Shown: piece after piece, positions 7,277 through 15,710 of the stretch | Position numbering within the stretch: the stretch's first letter is position 1 | Layout: each line of letters starts with the position of its first letter | Assembly: GCA_040902925.1 (NCBI GenBank) | Contig: JBBDWJ010000170.1 | Location: 1 to 28,388 of the forward strand | Length of the DNA stretch: 28,388 nucleotides | Direction of reading: 5' to 3' | DNA from: JBBDWJ01 sp040902925 | GTDB taxonomy: Bacteria > Acidobacteriota > Terriglobia > Bryobacterales > UBA6623 | Program-made: the position numbers and the translations under genes | The notes under the pieces: generated by a model | What the model saw: the letters and a program-made list of their open reading frames with translations, nothing else | Told to the model about the DNA's origin: nothing | The model's database searches: none

Positions 7277-8308
7277 ATGGAAGGCAGATCCATCGAGCTA
7301 GACAGTTTCCGCCTGGAAGACCACGTCCAGCAGGCCTTCGATATCGCCGGCGCGCTTGCTGCGGACGCTCGGCCGATTGAGTCCGCGGATCTGCTGCGGG
7401 CCGCACTCCGCATTCACACCTCCGGATCGGGTGCGTTTGATCGTTTGAGAGAGTTGCTTCCGCGCGCGGAGCCACCAGGCCATATTCTCTCATCGCGCCG
7501 CTCCACGTTGACACTTTCGGAGCCACTATCGCTTTCGATTGAACTCTACCAGCGCCAATTTGCAGAACAGGAGATGTGGGGGCGCGACTACGTGACTCTG
7601 GCTCTGCTGGCCGCGGGCGACCCCTCGTTGGATCAGATTGCCTCGGAAGCGGGAACTTCCCTGGAGGAAGTCCAGGACGATTGGTTCCGGTATGTCTCGT
7701 CCGACCCTGCGCACCGCAGTTCCGACCAGTGGGAGAAGTGGTGGCGCGCCGCAGGCGTGCCGCTGCCCGATGAGCGCGTGGAGCTTGCCACAAGAAAGCT
7801 TGCCGACTATGAGTATGGGGAGTTCGTCCAGCAGATTATCGATCGGGCGGTTGAAAATTCCCGCTCTTCGGGTACGTCGAACGCGGTTTTTACCACACGC
7901 TCGCTGTTAGATGCGCTATACGATGTGGGCTCAGACCCGGATTCCGTGCAAAGCGCACCGTGGTTCCTCCACAACCAACTCAAGCAACTCATCGTGAATG
8001 AGGGCGCGAATGCTCGGCCACCGGTGGAAGCATCGCCCCCCGAGGATTTCCATTTGACCGACGTGCACGGGGTGGCAAAAGACCCCGGAGAACGGCCCTT
8101 CGGAGGACCATCACCCGCGCAGCAACCGTCACGCGGCGGAGAGTCACCATCTGCGGCGATGGGATCACTCGAGCAAGAGCCATCACCGGCTGTGAAAGCG
8201 GCGCGCAAGACAGAGCCACCACCCGTGGCGGCAACCCCGCCCCGATCAGAGACGCCGTCCCGATCAAAGACCCCATCTCGATCCAAAGCGCCGTTTCGGC
8301 GAAAGTGA
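7277..8308 (+). CDS. Clp-N-like helical repeat protein with basic tail
   Basis: This is a 343-residue protein without signal peptide. Three segments (about residues 14-45, 66-125 and 170-230) share the pattern of the Clp N-terminal repeat: a helix, then a hydrophobic LLxAL-type helix (ADLLRAALR, YVTLALLAAG, RSLLDALYD). The second also carries the downstream LDQIASEAGTSLEEV, much like the ILxxLGVDLExL of Clp-N. The last 100 residues are low-complexity, rich in Pro, Ser, Glu and Arg, ending in basic SRSKTP-type repeats. No enzyme motif is present. Clp-N domains bind substrates or adaptors in ClpA/B/C; here the protein is likely a sensor or adaptor for the following KAP NTPase, which also begins with such a repeat and starts 30 bases later. 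The repeats were judged by eye and need a profile search. Confidence 0.75.
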   Translation: MEGRSIELDSFRLEDHVQQAFDIAGALAADARPIESADLLRAALRIHTSGSGAFDRLRELLPRAEPPGHILSSRRSTLTLSEPLSLSIELYQRQFAEQEMWGRDYVTLALLAAGDPSLDQIASEAGTSLEEVQDDWFRYVSSDPAHRSSDQWEKWWRAAGVPLPDERVELATRKLADYEYGEFVQQIIDRAVENSRSSGTSNAVFTTRSLLDALYDVGSDPDSVQSAPWFLHNQLKQLIVNEGANARPPVEASPPEDFHLTDVHGVAKDPGERPFGGPSPAQQPSRGGESPSAAMGSLEQEPSPAVKAARKTEPPPVAATPPRSETPSRSKTPSRSKAPFRRK

Positions 8309-8338
8309 CCGCTCCCGGCGACAAACGGAGCCCCAGCG

Positions 8339-9892
8339 ATGCCCGGACAACGGCAAGACAATTCAATCGTTCGACTGACCTCCGTAGCTGCAACCGTATT
8401 GGAGTCCGCCCAGGAACTCGCACGCCGAACTGCTGGCACAAGACAAATCCACGCGCGACACCTCTTGGGCGCGCTACTGACAGCAACCGGCCGCGAGTCC
8501 GGACGTCCGCGTCCCTTGGCGTTCGACCGGATTAAGTCGGTCGGGGCGAACCTTGATGATCTGCGGTTTCGATTCCGCGAATACATAGAGAACGGCGGCC
8601 GCTACGTCGATGAACCCGACGACCTAGACGAGTGGAGGACACACTTCACTGGGTTTTTTGAGGAGGTGAGGCGGATTCCTCCGTTCGATCCCGAAGGGTT
8701 GCGGGGGGATGACCGGTTGGGCATCATGCCCGACGTGCGGTCGTTCGCCATGCTGGCGGCAGCCAAAAACGTCGTTCCGCCGCTGTCGATCGGCTTGTTC
8801 GGCGACTGGTGCTCGGGTAAGAGCTTCTTCATGCAGAAGCTCCGGGATGAGATTCACCGTATCGCCGGGGATGCCAAGAAAAAGAACGACGCTGACGAAG
8901 ACACGCCGTTTCACGGCTCGATCGTGCAGATCGAGTTCAACGCCTGGCACTACGTGGAAGCTAAGCTTTGGGCCAGCTTAGTGACCCACATTTTCGACAG
9001 TCTGAACCAACACTTTACCCGCGGCGGCGAGGTCGAGGATCGGGAGCGATGGGCGGAACTTCTCAAGAAACTGGGTCAAGAAGGTGGTGCGCTGCACGAC
9101 GCGGAAGCCGATCTCAATGTGGCACAGAAAGAGCTGGAAAAAGCCACGCAGAAACAGAAGCGCGCGCGATTGGGAGCGTTGGCGATTGCGAAGGCGGCGT
9201 GGAGCGGCGCGAAAGCAAGCGGATCGTGGCTTAAGCCAAGCCAGAATCTTACCGCCGTGCTGGGCGACAAGGGCGTAAAGGACCTTCAGAACGATATTGT
9301 CGAACGCGGCGAAGAAATCACCGCCCTCTACAGCCGAGCGCGCCTTACCCTATCGGCCCTATGGTGGCAGGTCCGGCATGTCAAGACTTTCGTTGGCGCC
9401 CTGATAGCCAGCATCATTACAGCCCTTGCGCTGCGGTGGCTCATACAGAGGCTGGACCCGGAGGTGCTGCGGGGCGCGATGCAGGTCGTTGTAACGATCG
9501 GCGGCCTTGTCGTCGGCTGGGTCGGAGCCGCCATTCGCAGGGCGAAGCGCGCGTTTGATGTGATCGAGACGGTGCTGGACGGCATCAAACAGGATCCTAA
9601 CAACCGAGCCTATAGCGGCGCATTCCATGTTGCTCAGAAGGCAGTAAACGACGCAACGAAGCGGGTGGAACAACGCCGAGAGCTTGTCCAACAGGTTCGA
9701 ACGGAAATGCGGAGCCTGCTTCCAAGCCAACGGCTGACCTCATTCCTGCAGGAACGGGAGCAGCAACGACTATCGCAAGCACCTGGGCTTGCCGGCGCTC
9801 GTGCGCCGCGACTTCGAAAAACTTCACGGCTTGATGACGAAGCGGAGTCCTTTTCAGCTAAAGGCGAAGGGGACCCTAACGGAACTCGATGA
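8339..9892 (+). CDS. KAP-family P-loop NTPase, N-terminal part (frameshifted)
   Basis: This 517-codon frame holds the first half of a KAP NTPase. Residues about 10-50 form a Clp-N-like repeat (AQELARRTAGTRQIHARHLL). The P-loop GDWCSGKS is at 155-162; KAP proteins usually have GDWGSGKS, so Cys158 is unusual. The KAP-typical FNAWHYVEAKLWASL follows. After a coiled coil come two membrane helices (about 351-369 and 381-401), the insertion that defines KAP proteins. True homology ends near residue 473 (QER); the last 44 residues are out of frame. The Walker B half continues in the +1 frame. GGAG (8327-8330) lies eight bases before ATG. KAP NTPases sit at membranes and are linked to bacterial conflict systems. 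The gene is either damaged or contains a sequencing error. Confidence 0.85.
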   Translation: MPGQRQDNSIVRLTSVAATVLESAQELARRTAGTRQIHARHLLGALLTATGRESGRPRPLAFDRIKSVGANLDDLRFRFREYIENGGRYVDEPDDLDEWRTHFTGFFEEVRRIPPFDPEGLRGDDRLGIMPDVRSFAMLAAAKNVVPPLSIGLFGDWCSGKSFFMQKLRDEIHRIAGDAKKKNDADEDTPFHGSIVQIEFNAWHYVEAKLWASLVTHIFDSLNQHFTRGGEVEDRERWAELLKKLGQEGGALHDAEADLNVAQKELEKATQKQKRARLGALAIAKAAWSGAKASGSWLKPSQNLTAVLGDKGVKDLQNDIVERGEEITALYSRARLTLSALWWQVRHVKTFVGALIASIITALALRWLIQRLDPEVLRGAMQVVVTIGGLVVGWVGAAIRRAKRAFDVIETVLDGIKQDPNNRAYSGAFHVAQKAVNDATKRVEQRRELVQQVRTEMRSLLPSQRLTSFLQEREQQRLSQAPGLAGARAPRLRKTSRLDDEAESFSAKGEGDPNGTR

Positions 9893-11186
9893 GCTGAAGA
9901 TATCGGAGCCTCTTCAGACCGCGATTACAGCGGAGGACTTTCCACTTCAAACAACCGACGATACCATCGTTGAGGTTGTCGAGATGGGCCAAAGGTGGCG
10001 CATCCGCGATCGGGAAAACGGCCGGGTGATTCACGTCCGCAAAAAGGGGGCCGAACTGCATTGCGTATCCCGCTGGGACGTCCCCGAAGTCGACCGAATC
10101 GTGTTGTACGTGGACGATCTGGACCGTTGCCCCGAAGACCGCGTCGTCGATGTGCTTCAGGCAATCCATCTGTTATTGGCGCTGCCCCTGTTCGTCGTTG
10201 TAGTGGGAGTCGACGCTCGTTGGGTGTCGCGCTCGCTCGAACTCCGCTATCAGCAACTGTGGAACGGCGCCAATCGTGAGAAGAAAGGCTCCCCAGGCGA
10301 AGCCGCTTCTCCGCAGGACTACCTCGAGAAGATCTTTCAGATTCCCTTCTGGCTGGAGGCCATGGACGGTCGCTCAACGCGACGCCTTCTGAATAGTCTC
10401 CTGCCGGATGGCTCAACCGAGACGACGACTGGAATCAGCGCCGTGCGCACGTCGCCAGTTCCTCCGCCTCCGGATCAAGACTCAGAAGCGACCGTCGCAG
10501 GGAGATCCGAATCTCAGCAACGCGTCGCCACCTCCCGCGGCAATCCGCCCGCGAACGGGGAGTCAAAGGGAGCCCTGCCAGAAGATCACGGTTCGGAACC
10601 GAGAAACGCCGAACCGCGGGGCTCAGAACCGAATGAGACCAAGCCGAAGGACCGCGAATCAAATGATCGCGCAATGAAAGACGCTGAAACGGAACCCGCT
10701 GAGCCGTTGGCCCAAAACCTCGATCTGCAGCCTCACGAACGGGAATTGATGCTCGACCTTTCCAACGTAGTGGGTCGGTCTCCGCGCGCGGTCAAGAGAT
10801 TCGTGAACGTATATCGGCTCTATCGGGCACGGATCAGCGACCCGGTCGAACTCGCGGTTCTAGTCGGAACCGCTGAACAGCCAGGAAGTTTCCGCGCCGT
10901 GCTGATTCTGCTAGCGGTCATTACCGGGATGCCTGAAGCCGTCGAACGAATCTTCGCTGAGATTCACAAAGAGAAGGCCGATCGCGAACTTGGCGAGTTT
11001 GTTTCCCACCCTGGCGACGGCTTGTTCGACACTGGACCCACCTCCGATACTCGCTTGTGGAATCCACTCAGCAGTTTCATAAAGGGATATGTTAAGGACG
11101 GCGCGGGACGGGGCATGACCATAGGTGATCTGCAGCGCCATCTGCGCGAGATCAGCCGGTACTCGTTCCGAGTCGGCCGGCTCTAG
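9789..11186 (+). CDS. KAP-family P-loop NTPase, C-terminal part (frameshifted)
   Basis: This is the continuation of the NTPase from 8339. The frame is open upstream of the nominal TTG at 9789; read from 9759 it gives SSNDYRKHLGLPALVRRDFE, a conserved KAP stretch that should follow the QER of the first part. Walker B is LYVDDLDRCPEDR, about residue 590 of the rejoined 948-residue protein, followed by the KAP hallmark VLQAIHLLLALPLFVVVVGVD. A roughly 90-residue charged, Pro/Glu/Ser-rich insert (bases 10440-10710) precedes the C-terminal helical lid with SPRAVKRFVNVYRLYRA. No ribosome site precedes 9789, so independent translation is unlikely. The last gene of the cassette, it is followed by a weak hairpin-plus-T6 sequence. 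Confidence 0.8.
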   Translation: MPALVRRDFEKLHGLMTKRSPFQLKAKGTLTELDELKISEPLQTAITAEDFPLQTTDDTIVEVVEMGQRWRIRDRENGRVIHVRKKGAELHCVSRWDVPEVDRIVLYVDDLDRCPEDRVVDVLQAIHLLLALPLFVVVVGVDARWVSRSLELRYQQLWNGANREKKGSPGEAASPQDYLEKIFQIPFWLEAMDGRSTRRLLNSLLPDGSTETTTGISAVRTSPVPPPPDQDSEATVAGRSESQQRVATSRGNPPANGESKGALPEDHGSEPRNAEPRGSEPNETKPKDRESNDRAMKDAETEPAEPLAQNLDLQPHERELMLDLSNVVGRSPRAVKRFVNVYRLYRARISDPVELAVLVGTAEQPGSFRAVLILLAVITGMPEAVERIFAEIHKEKADRELGEFVSHPGDGLFDTGPTSDTRLWNPLSSFIKGYVKDGAGRGMTIGDLQRHLREISRYSFRVGRL

Positions 11187-11513
11187 CAGCGTGGCATTCC
11201 CAAACTTTGTTTGACGGCGCCTGCTACGATAGAGATAACGAACGACACGCCAGAATCGATGAGCGGGGCGCAAGCTGCGATTTTTTCGGCTCCAGAACCA
11301 CAGCGCTCCAAGCAACCCACCGAACGATGAAAAGTGACCGAACGAAGCCAATCCCAGTTTTGGGACGGGTGATCAGGGTTTAAGAACCACAGGATCAATA
11401 GCTTACGGTCACGAAGTCTTCGTACAGTCGGCCATTGGCGGCCCTCGTCTTGAGATCGTGGTTTGCAGCCGACCGGCCGAACCCCCGCTGCCCTGGATCA
11501 TCACGCTACTGCC
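11187..11513. other. Intergenic region between KAP gene and bipA
   Basis: No intact gene is seen. A promoter-like pair TTGACG (11211-11216) and GATAAC (11234-11239), 17 bases apart, could drive bipA, with a long leader of about 270 bases. A small hairpin followed by six T (11269-11286) lies in that leader and could instead end the KAP transcript. The decamer AGAACCACAG occurs twice (about 11290 and 11384). One minus-strand frame has a short hydrophobic Gly-rich stretch but no start or family match. Confidence 0.5.
11269..11286 (+). terminator. Weak candidate terminator after the KAP gene
   Basis: A 4-bp CGCA/TGCG stem with a 3-base loop is followed by A and TTTTTT. The stem is short for an intrinsic terminator, but the T-run and location (83 bases past the KAP stop) are right. 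Confidence 0.3.
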
Positions 11514-13310
11514 ATGCTAAATAATTCTGTCCGCAATCTCGCCATCATTGCCCACGTCGATCACGGAAAGACCACGCTGGTCGACGCTATGTTCCGCCAG
11601 AGCGGCGTGTTCGGCGAGCACGAGCACATCACCGATCGCGCGCTGGACTCGGGGGAACTCGAGCGCGAGCGCGGCATTACGATTCTTGCCAAGACAACGG
11701 GAATCCGCTTCAACGGTGTGAAGATCAACATCGTCGATACGCCGGGCCACGCTGATTTTGGCGGCGAAGTCGAGCGGGCGCTGAAGATCGTCGACGGCGT
11801 CATGCTGCTGGTTGACGCCAGCGAAGGGCCGCTGCCGCAAACGCGCTACGTGCTGATGAAGGCGCTGGAATCGCACCTGACGCCGATCGTGGTGATCAAC
11901 AAGATCGACCGGCCCGACGCGCGCATCCAGGAAGTGCTCAACGAGATCTATGACCTGTTCATCGATCTCGACGCGCGCGACGATCAGCTCGAATTCCCGG
12001 TGCTGTACGCCGTCGCCCGCGACGGCATCGCCAAACGCAAGCCCGAGGATGAATCGACCGATCTGCGGCCGCTGTTCGAGACGATTGTTGAGCACTTGCC
12101 CGCTCCCAAAGGCGACCCCGAAGCGCCCTTGCAATTGTTGGTGGCGAACCTCGACTACAGCGACTATCTGGGGCGCATGGCGATCGGGCGCGTTTTCGCC
12201 GGCACGCTGCGCCTAGGCGACGACGTTTCGATCTGCAAGCTCGACGGCTCGATCAAGCAGACCCGCATCACCAAGATGTATTCCTTCGAAGGCCTCAAGC
12301 GCGTCGAGGAAACCGAAGCGCGCCCTGGTGACGTTCTTGCGATCGCGGGCGTCGAGGGAATCACCATCGGCGAAACGGTGAGCGACCCCGAAAACCCGCA
12401 GCCTCTCGCGCAGATCCAAATCGACGAGCCGACGATCGCGATGACGTTCGCGGTCAATACCTCGCCGTTCGCGGGGCGCGAGGGCCGCTACGTCACTTCG
12501 CGCAATCTTCGCGACCGGCTCGAGAAAGAACTGCTGACAAACGTTTCCATTCGCGTGGAAGACGGCGACGGGCCGGAATCGTTTCGCGTCTCGGGCCGCG
12601 GCGAGTTGCAGCTCGCGATTCTGATCGAGACGATGCGCCGCGAGAGCTACGAGATGATGGCCGGTAAGCCGGAAATCCTCACCAAACAGGTCGATGGCAA
12701 GATGCACGAGCCGCTCGAGCACCTCACCGTCGATTGCCCCGAGGAATTCATCGGCGTCGTGATGGAACAACTCGGCGCGCGCAAGGCCAAGACGTCGAAG
12801 ATGGTCAACCACGGCTCCGGCCGCGTGCGGATCGAATTCGAAGTGCCCTCGCGCGGCCTGATTGGTCTGCGTAGCCAGATTCTGACCGACACCAGGGGCA
12901 CCGCCATCCTGAACTCGCTGTTCGCGGGCTACATCGAATGGCAGGGAGAGATTCCAATGCGCCCGACGGGCTCGTTGGTGGCTGACCGGGCCGGCAAGAC
13001 CACCGGCTTCGCTATCTTCAACTTGCAAGAGCGCGGGGAAATCTTCGTCGAGCCCGGCCAGGAAGTCTACGAGGGAATGATCGTTGGCGAGAACGCCCGC
13101 GAGAGGGACCTGAACGTCAACATCGTGCGCGAGAAAAAGCTGACCAACATGCGCGCGTCGAATTCCGAAGAAGGAATCCGCCTCATCCCGCCGCGGCTGC
13201 TGAATCTGGAACAGGCGATCGAGTTCGTGAACGAGGATGAGTGGGTGGAAGTGACTCCGGTGGCGATCCGGTTGCGGAAGAAAACGCTGTCGAGTACTTT
13301 TCGTAAATAG
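11514..13310 (+). CDS. typA: Ribosome-associated translational GTPase TypA/BipA
   Basis: This 598-residue protein matches BipA/TypA along its full length. G1 is AHVDHGKTT (13-21), then DTPGHADFGGEVERAL (G3) and NKIDRPDAR (G4). EF-G-like domains II, III and V follow, and the C-terminal BipA-specific domain (VNIVREKKLTNMRASNSEE) is complete. BipA binds the 70S ribosome at the A site and supports 50S assembly and growth under stress such as cold. The start at 11514 (MLNNSVRNLAII) matches the family; an in-frame start at 11463 adds 17 residues with no conservation. No clear Shine-Dalgarno precedes it. It is flanked by an apparent accessory cassette upstream and converges on the yfhO-like gene with 21 bases between. 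Nothing unusual in the protein. Confidence 0.97.
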   Translation: MLNNSVRNLAIIAHVDHGKTTLVDAMFRQSGVFGEHEHITDRALDSGELERERGITILAKTTGIRFNGVKINIVDTPGHADFGGEVERALKIVDGVMLLVDASEGPLPQTRYVLMKALESHLTPIVVINKIDRPDARIQEVLNEIYDLFIDLDARDDQLEFPVLYAVARDGIAKRKPEDESTDLRPLFETIVEHLPAPKGDPEAPLQLLVANLDYSDYLGRMAIGRVFAGTLRLGDDVSICKLDGSIKQTRITKMYSFEGLKRVEETEARPGDVLAIAGVEGITIGETVSDPENPQPLAQIQIDEPTIAMTFAVNTSPFAGREGRYVTSRNLRDRLEKELLTNVSIRVEDGDGPESFRVSGRGELQLAILIETMRRESYEMMAGKPEILTKQVDGKMHEPLEHLTVDCPEEFIGVVMEQLGARKAKTSKMVNHGSGRVRIEFEVPSRGLIGLRSQILTDTRGTAILNSLFAGYIEWQGEIPMRPTGSLVADRAGKTTGFAIFNLQERGEIFVEPGQEVYEGMIVGENARERDLNVNIVREKKLTNMRASNSEEGIRLIPPRLLNLEQAIEFVNEDEWVEVTPVAIRLRKKTLSSTFRK

Positions 13311-13331
13311 GGGTGTGTCTGTAGCCGCGGG

Positions 13332-15710
13332 CTATAGGCGTGCCGCGCGTTGCGGAGCTGACGACGGTTCGTTGAACGTTTTGATCTTCAAAGCCGAACA
13401 AACCAGAACTCCCAACAGCGTTAACCCGGTGATCCACGCTCCGAGCCGGAACGATTGCGGAGAGTAGCGCATCGTAACGACGCTTGGGCCCTTGGCCACG
13501 GCGACTCCCATCAACGCGCCGTTGGCGCGATGGAGCGCCGCGGGGTCTCCGTTAATGGAAGCTTCCCAGCCCGGATAGAACGACTCGCTCACGATCAAAA
13601 GACCCGGCAGCGCGGCGTCTACTTCGATTTCCATTGAACCAGGCCCATAGGCTCGGATCTCGACTTGATCTTCATCGCCGGCTTCTTGTTCTTGCTGCGG
13701 CGCGGCGAACGCTTCGAGAGCCGGCGGAGACTCCACGGCCACCATGGCCTCGCGAAGCAAATCGAAACCAGCCTCGTTGATTCGCGCGTAGGTATCTTCG
13801 GGCGTCGATGTGAAATGCACTTCGCGCGCCAGCCAGACGCGGGGATTGTAGTTGGCATGCTCGTAGACGCGCCAGTCTCCGAGCGTAAAGACGGGCTCCT
13901 CGCCTTCAGGCTGCCTCTTCGTCACGGTGTATCGAACGTTCAGCAATCGCATCGCAACACGCACATTGGCGAGAAACGCGTCGTACCCGGTTTGCGTGGT
14001 CGCCCCTCCGCCTTTGATGGCGCTCACGCCGTAGAGGTCGCCGAGATTGCGAATCTCTTCCGGCTCGATGTTGATGCGGAACCGGCCGTCTTGGGCGTGG
14101 AAGAATTCCGCGAGCGGACGGGCATTGAGCACGAACTCGAGTGAGTTGGTTCCCAGCCGCGATTCCTCGCGCTTGTTCTTGATCGGAGTGTGAAACGCCG
14201 ACAGGTCGGCAACGATTAGCGCCAACGCAGCGAACTGCAGCCACCCCAAACTCTTGCCGTGCGCGGCGAGAGCAATGACGGCGTAGGAGGCCGCAAGAAA
14301 TACGAGCGACAGAAAGAAATGGCCTGGGAAGTCAGCGCGGACCAAAGCTGCCGTCGTGACCGCGAACGCCAGCAGCACCGTCGCCCACTTTACGGCGCGA
14401 ACGAACGCCGCCGGCGATCTGCTCGCGACCGCCGCTTTGGCGAGCAGCGCCTGAGCGCCAAACCCGGCCAGCAACGCCACGGCGAAGTGAGTGAGGTAGA
14501 GAAAGCGGCCGGCTTCGCGCGCCTTGTCGAGAAAAGGAACCGTCGCATAGGCGAAGCCGTGGAGCAGCGACGACGATCCCCGGGCGTAGAAGAAACTAAG
14601 CCCGGCTACCAATGCTAGAAACAGAACCCAGGGGTGTTCGCGCCTGTTCCAAATCGCAAACAACCCCAACAGCAACGGCAGTATTCCTTGATAGGGGCTG
14701 TACTCGGCCGTGCCGGTTGGCAAGCCGCCCAACAACAAGGCAAGAAGCGAATTCGCTGGCAGAGCCGCTTCGTCGGCAAGCAAGTCGTAAGGAATCTTTG
14801 CCGTGCTGGGCATCGGCTCGGGCGCACCGACCCAGCGCACCGATTGTCCTGCATACTCGAGCGAGGGCAGCAATTGCACCGCGCCGACCAATAGCCCGAT
14901 GCCGATGGTCAAGCAGGCAACCACACCAGAGCGCAGCCACAAGCGCGCGGCGGATGGGTTGAGTCCCTTGGCGGTGAGCCCAAAGAACAAAGCTGCCGCG
15001 GCAATGAATAGTGCGTCGGCGATCAGAATATGCAGGCTGCCGGCCAGCACTGCCATGCCGAGGCAAACGCCGCCTAACGAGGCAAACATCGTGCTGCCTT
15101 GCCACGACACAGCCCGCAGCGCCTTCCATACGAACAGGAAAATCAACGGCAGCCACAAAGCACTATCCAGCATGCCCGGCCATCGCATGTTGCCGACGAA
15201 ACCGCCGAGGCCGAACGCGACGGCCGCGACGACCGCGGCGAAAGGCGGCATGCCCCCTTCGCGCGCCAGCAGGAACATGAACCAGCAGGCGAGTAGATGC
15301 GCGAAGACCATCAACCAGTCGATCGCCGCGGGCGGTAGCAGCGCAGTGTCCGAGACGGGCCAAAGGTAGAGCGGCAGCTTGAGTGGATCGAACAGCCCGG
15401 TCTGCATCTCGCCCAGAAACGGCCGCCCGGAAAACGCGTAGGTATCCCATAGCGGCAGGTCGCCGTTCTGAAGCGCTTTGGCGGCGAACTGGGTCCAGGG
15501 ATAAACCTGGTTGGCGTTATCCCAATCGATGAGAAAGGAAAACTGATCGGTGAATACGATCTTCCAAAAGAAGATCACGTTGATGCCGGCGAGCACCAGC
15601 AACCATTTCGCGTTGGTGCGCCGGCGCTCGCGCGGCGAGTGCGGTTCGGTGTTGCCGGCTTCGGCGGTTTCCGTGGGGCCGCTCAATTGCGGCCCGCCGC
15701 TTCGTGTCAC
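13332..15710 (-). CDS. YfhO-family polytopic membrane protein
   Basis: This 792-residue protein has about a dozen membrane helices in the first 510 residues and a soluble C-terminal part ending in one more helix. The early loop motif WDNANQVYPWTQFAAKALQ (Asp-rich first periplasmic loop) and the late GDWRVYEHANYNPRVWL and SESFYPGWEASINGD are typical of YfhO proteins. YfhO is a GT-C-fold group; Gram-positive members glycosylate lipoteichoic acid. In a diderm the likely role is transfer of a sugar from a lipid carrier onto a surface glycan, which is an inference. Its ATG overlaps the stop of the upstream sulfatase-like gene (ATGA, 15707-15710), so the two are translationally coupled and probably act in one pathway. 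Confidence 0.88.
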   Translation of the reverse strand: MTRSGGPQLSGPTETAEAGNTEPHSPRERRRTNAKWLLVLAGINVIFFWKIVFTDQFSFLIDWDNANQVYPWTQFAAKALQNGDLPLWDTYAFSGRPFLGEMQTGLFDPLKLPLYLWPVSDTALLPPAAIDWLMVFAHLLACWFMFLLAREGGMPPFAAVVAAVAFGLGGFVGNMRWPGMLDSALWLPLIFLFVWKALRAVSWQGSTMFASLGGVCLGMAVLAGSLHILIADALFIAAAALFFGLTAKGLNPSAARLWLRSGVVACLTIGIGLLVGAVQLLPSLEYAGQSVRWVGAPEPMPSTAKIPYDLLADEAALPANSLLALLLGGLPTGTAEYSPYQGILPLLLGLFAIWNRREHPWVLFLALVAGLSFFYARGSSSLLHGFAYATVPFLDKAREAGRFLYLTHFAVALLAGFGAQALLAKAAVASRSPAAFVRAVKWATVLLAFAVTTAALVRADFPGHFFLSLVFLAASYAVIALAAHGKSLGWLQFAALALIVADLSAFHTPIKNKREESRLGTNSLEFVLNARPLAEFFHAQDGRFRINIEPEEIRNLGDLYGVSAIKGGGATTQTGYDAFLANVRVAMRLLNVRYTVTKRQPEGEEPVFTLGDWRVYEHANYNPRVWLAREVHFTSTPEDTYARINEAGFDLLREAMVAVESPPALEAFAAPQQEQEAGDEDQVEIRAYGPGSMEIEVDAALPGLLIVSESFYPGWEASINGDPAALHRANGALMGVAVAKGPSVVTMRYSPQSFRLGAWITGLTLLGVLVCSALKIKTFNEPSSAPQRAARL

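Noticed and set aside
11183..11398. Minus-strand frame with hydrophobic Gly-rich stretch (SSFGGLLGALWFW), slightly like the end of a rhomboid protein
   Set aside because: The likeness covers only about 15 residues, needs a frameshift to extend and has no start signal.
13321..13335. Small inverted repeat GTAGCC/GGCTAT between typA and the yfhO-like gene
   Set aside because: The stem is short, overlaps the stop codon on the minus strand and has no T-run on either strand, so a terminator is not supported.
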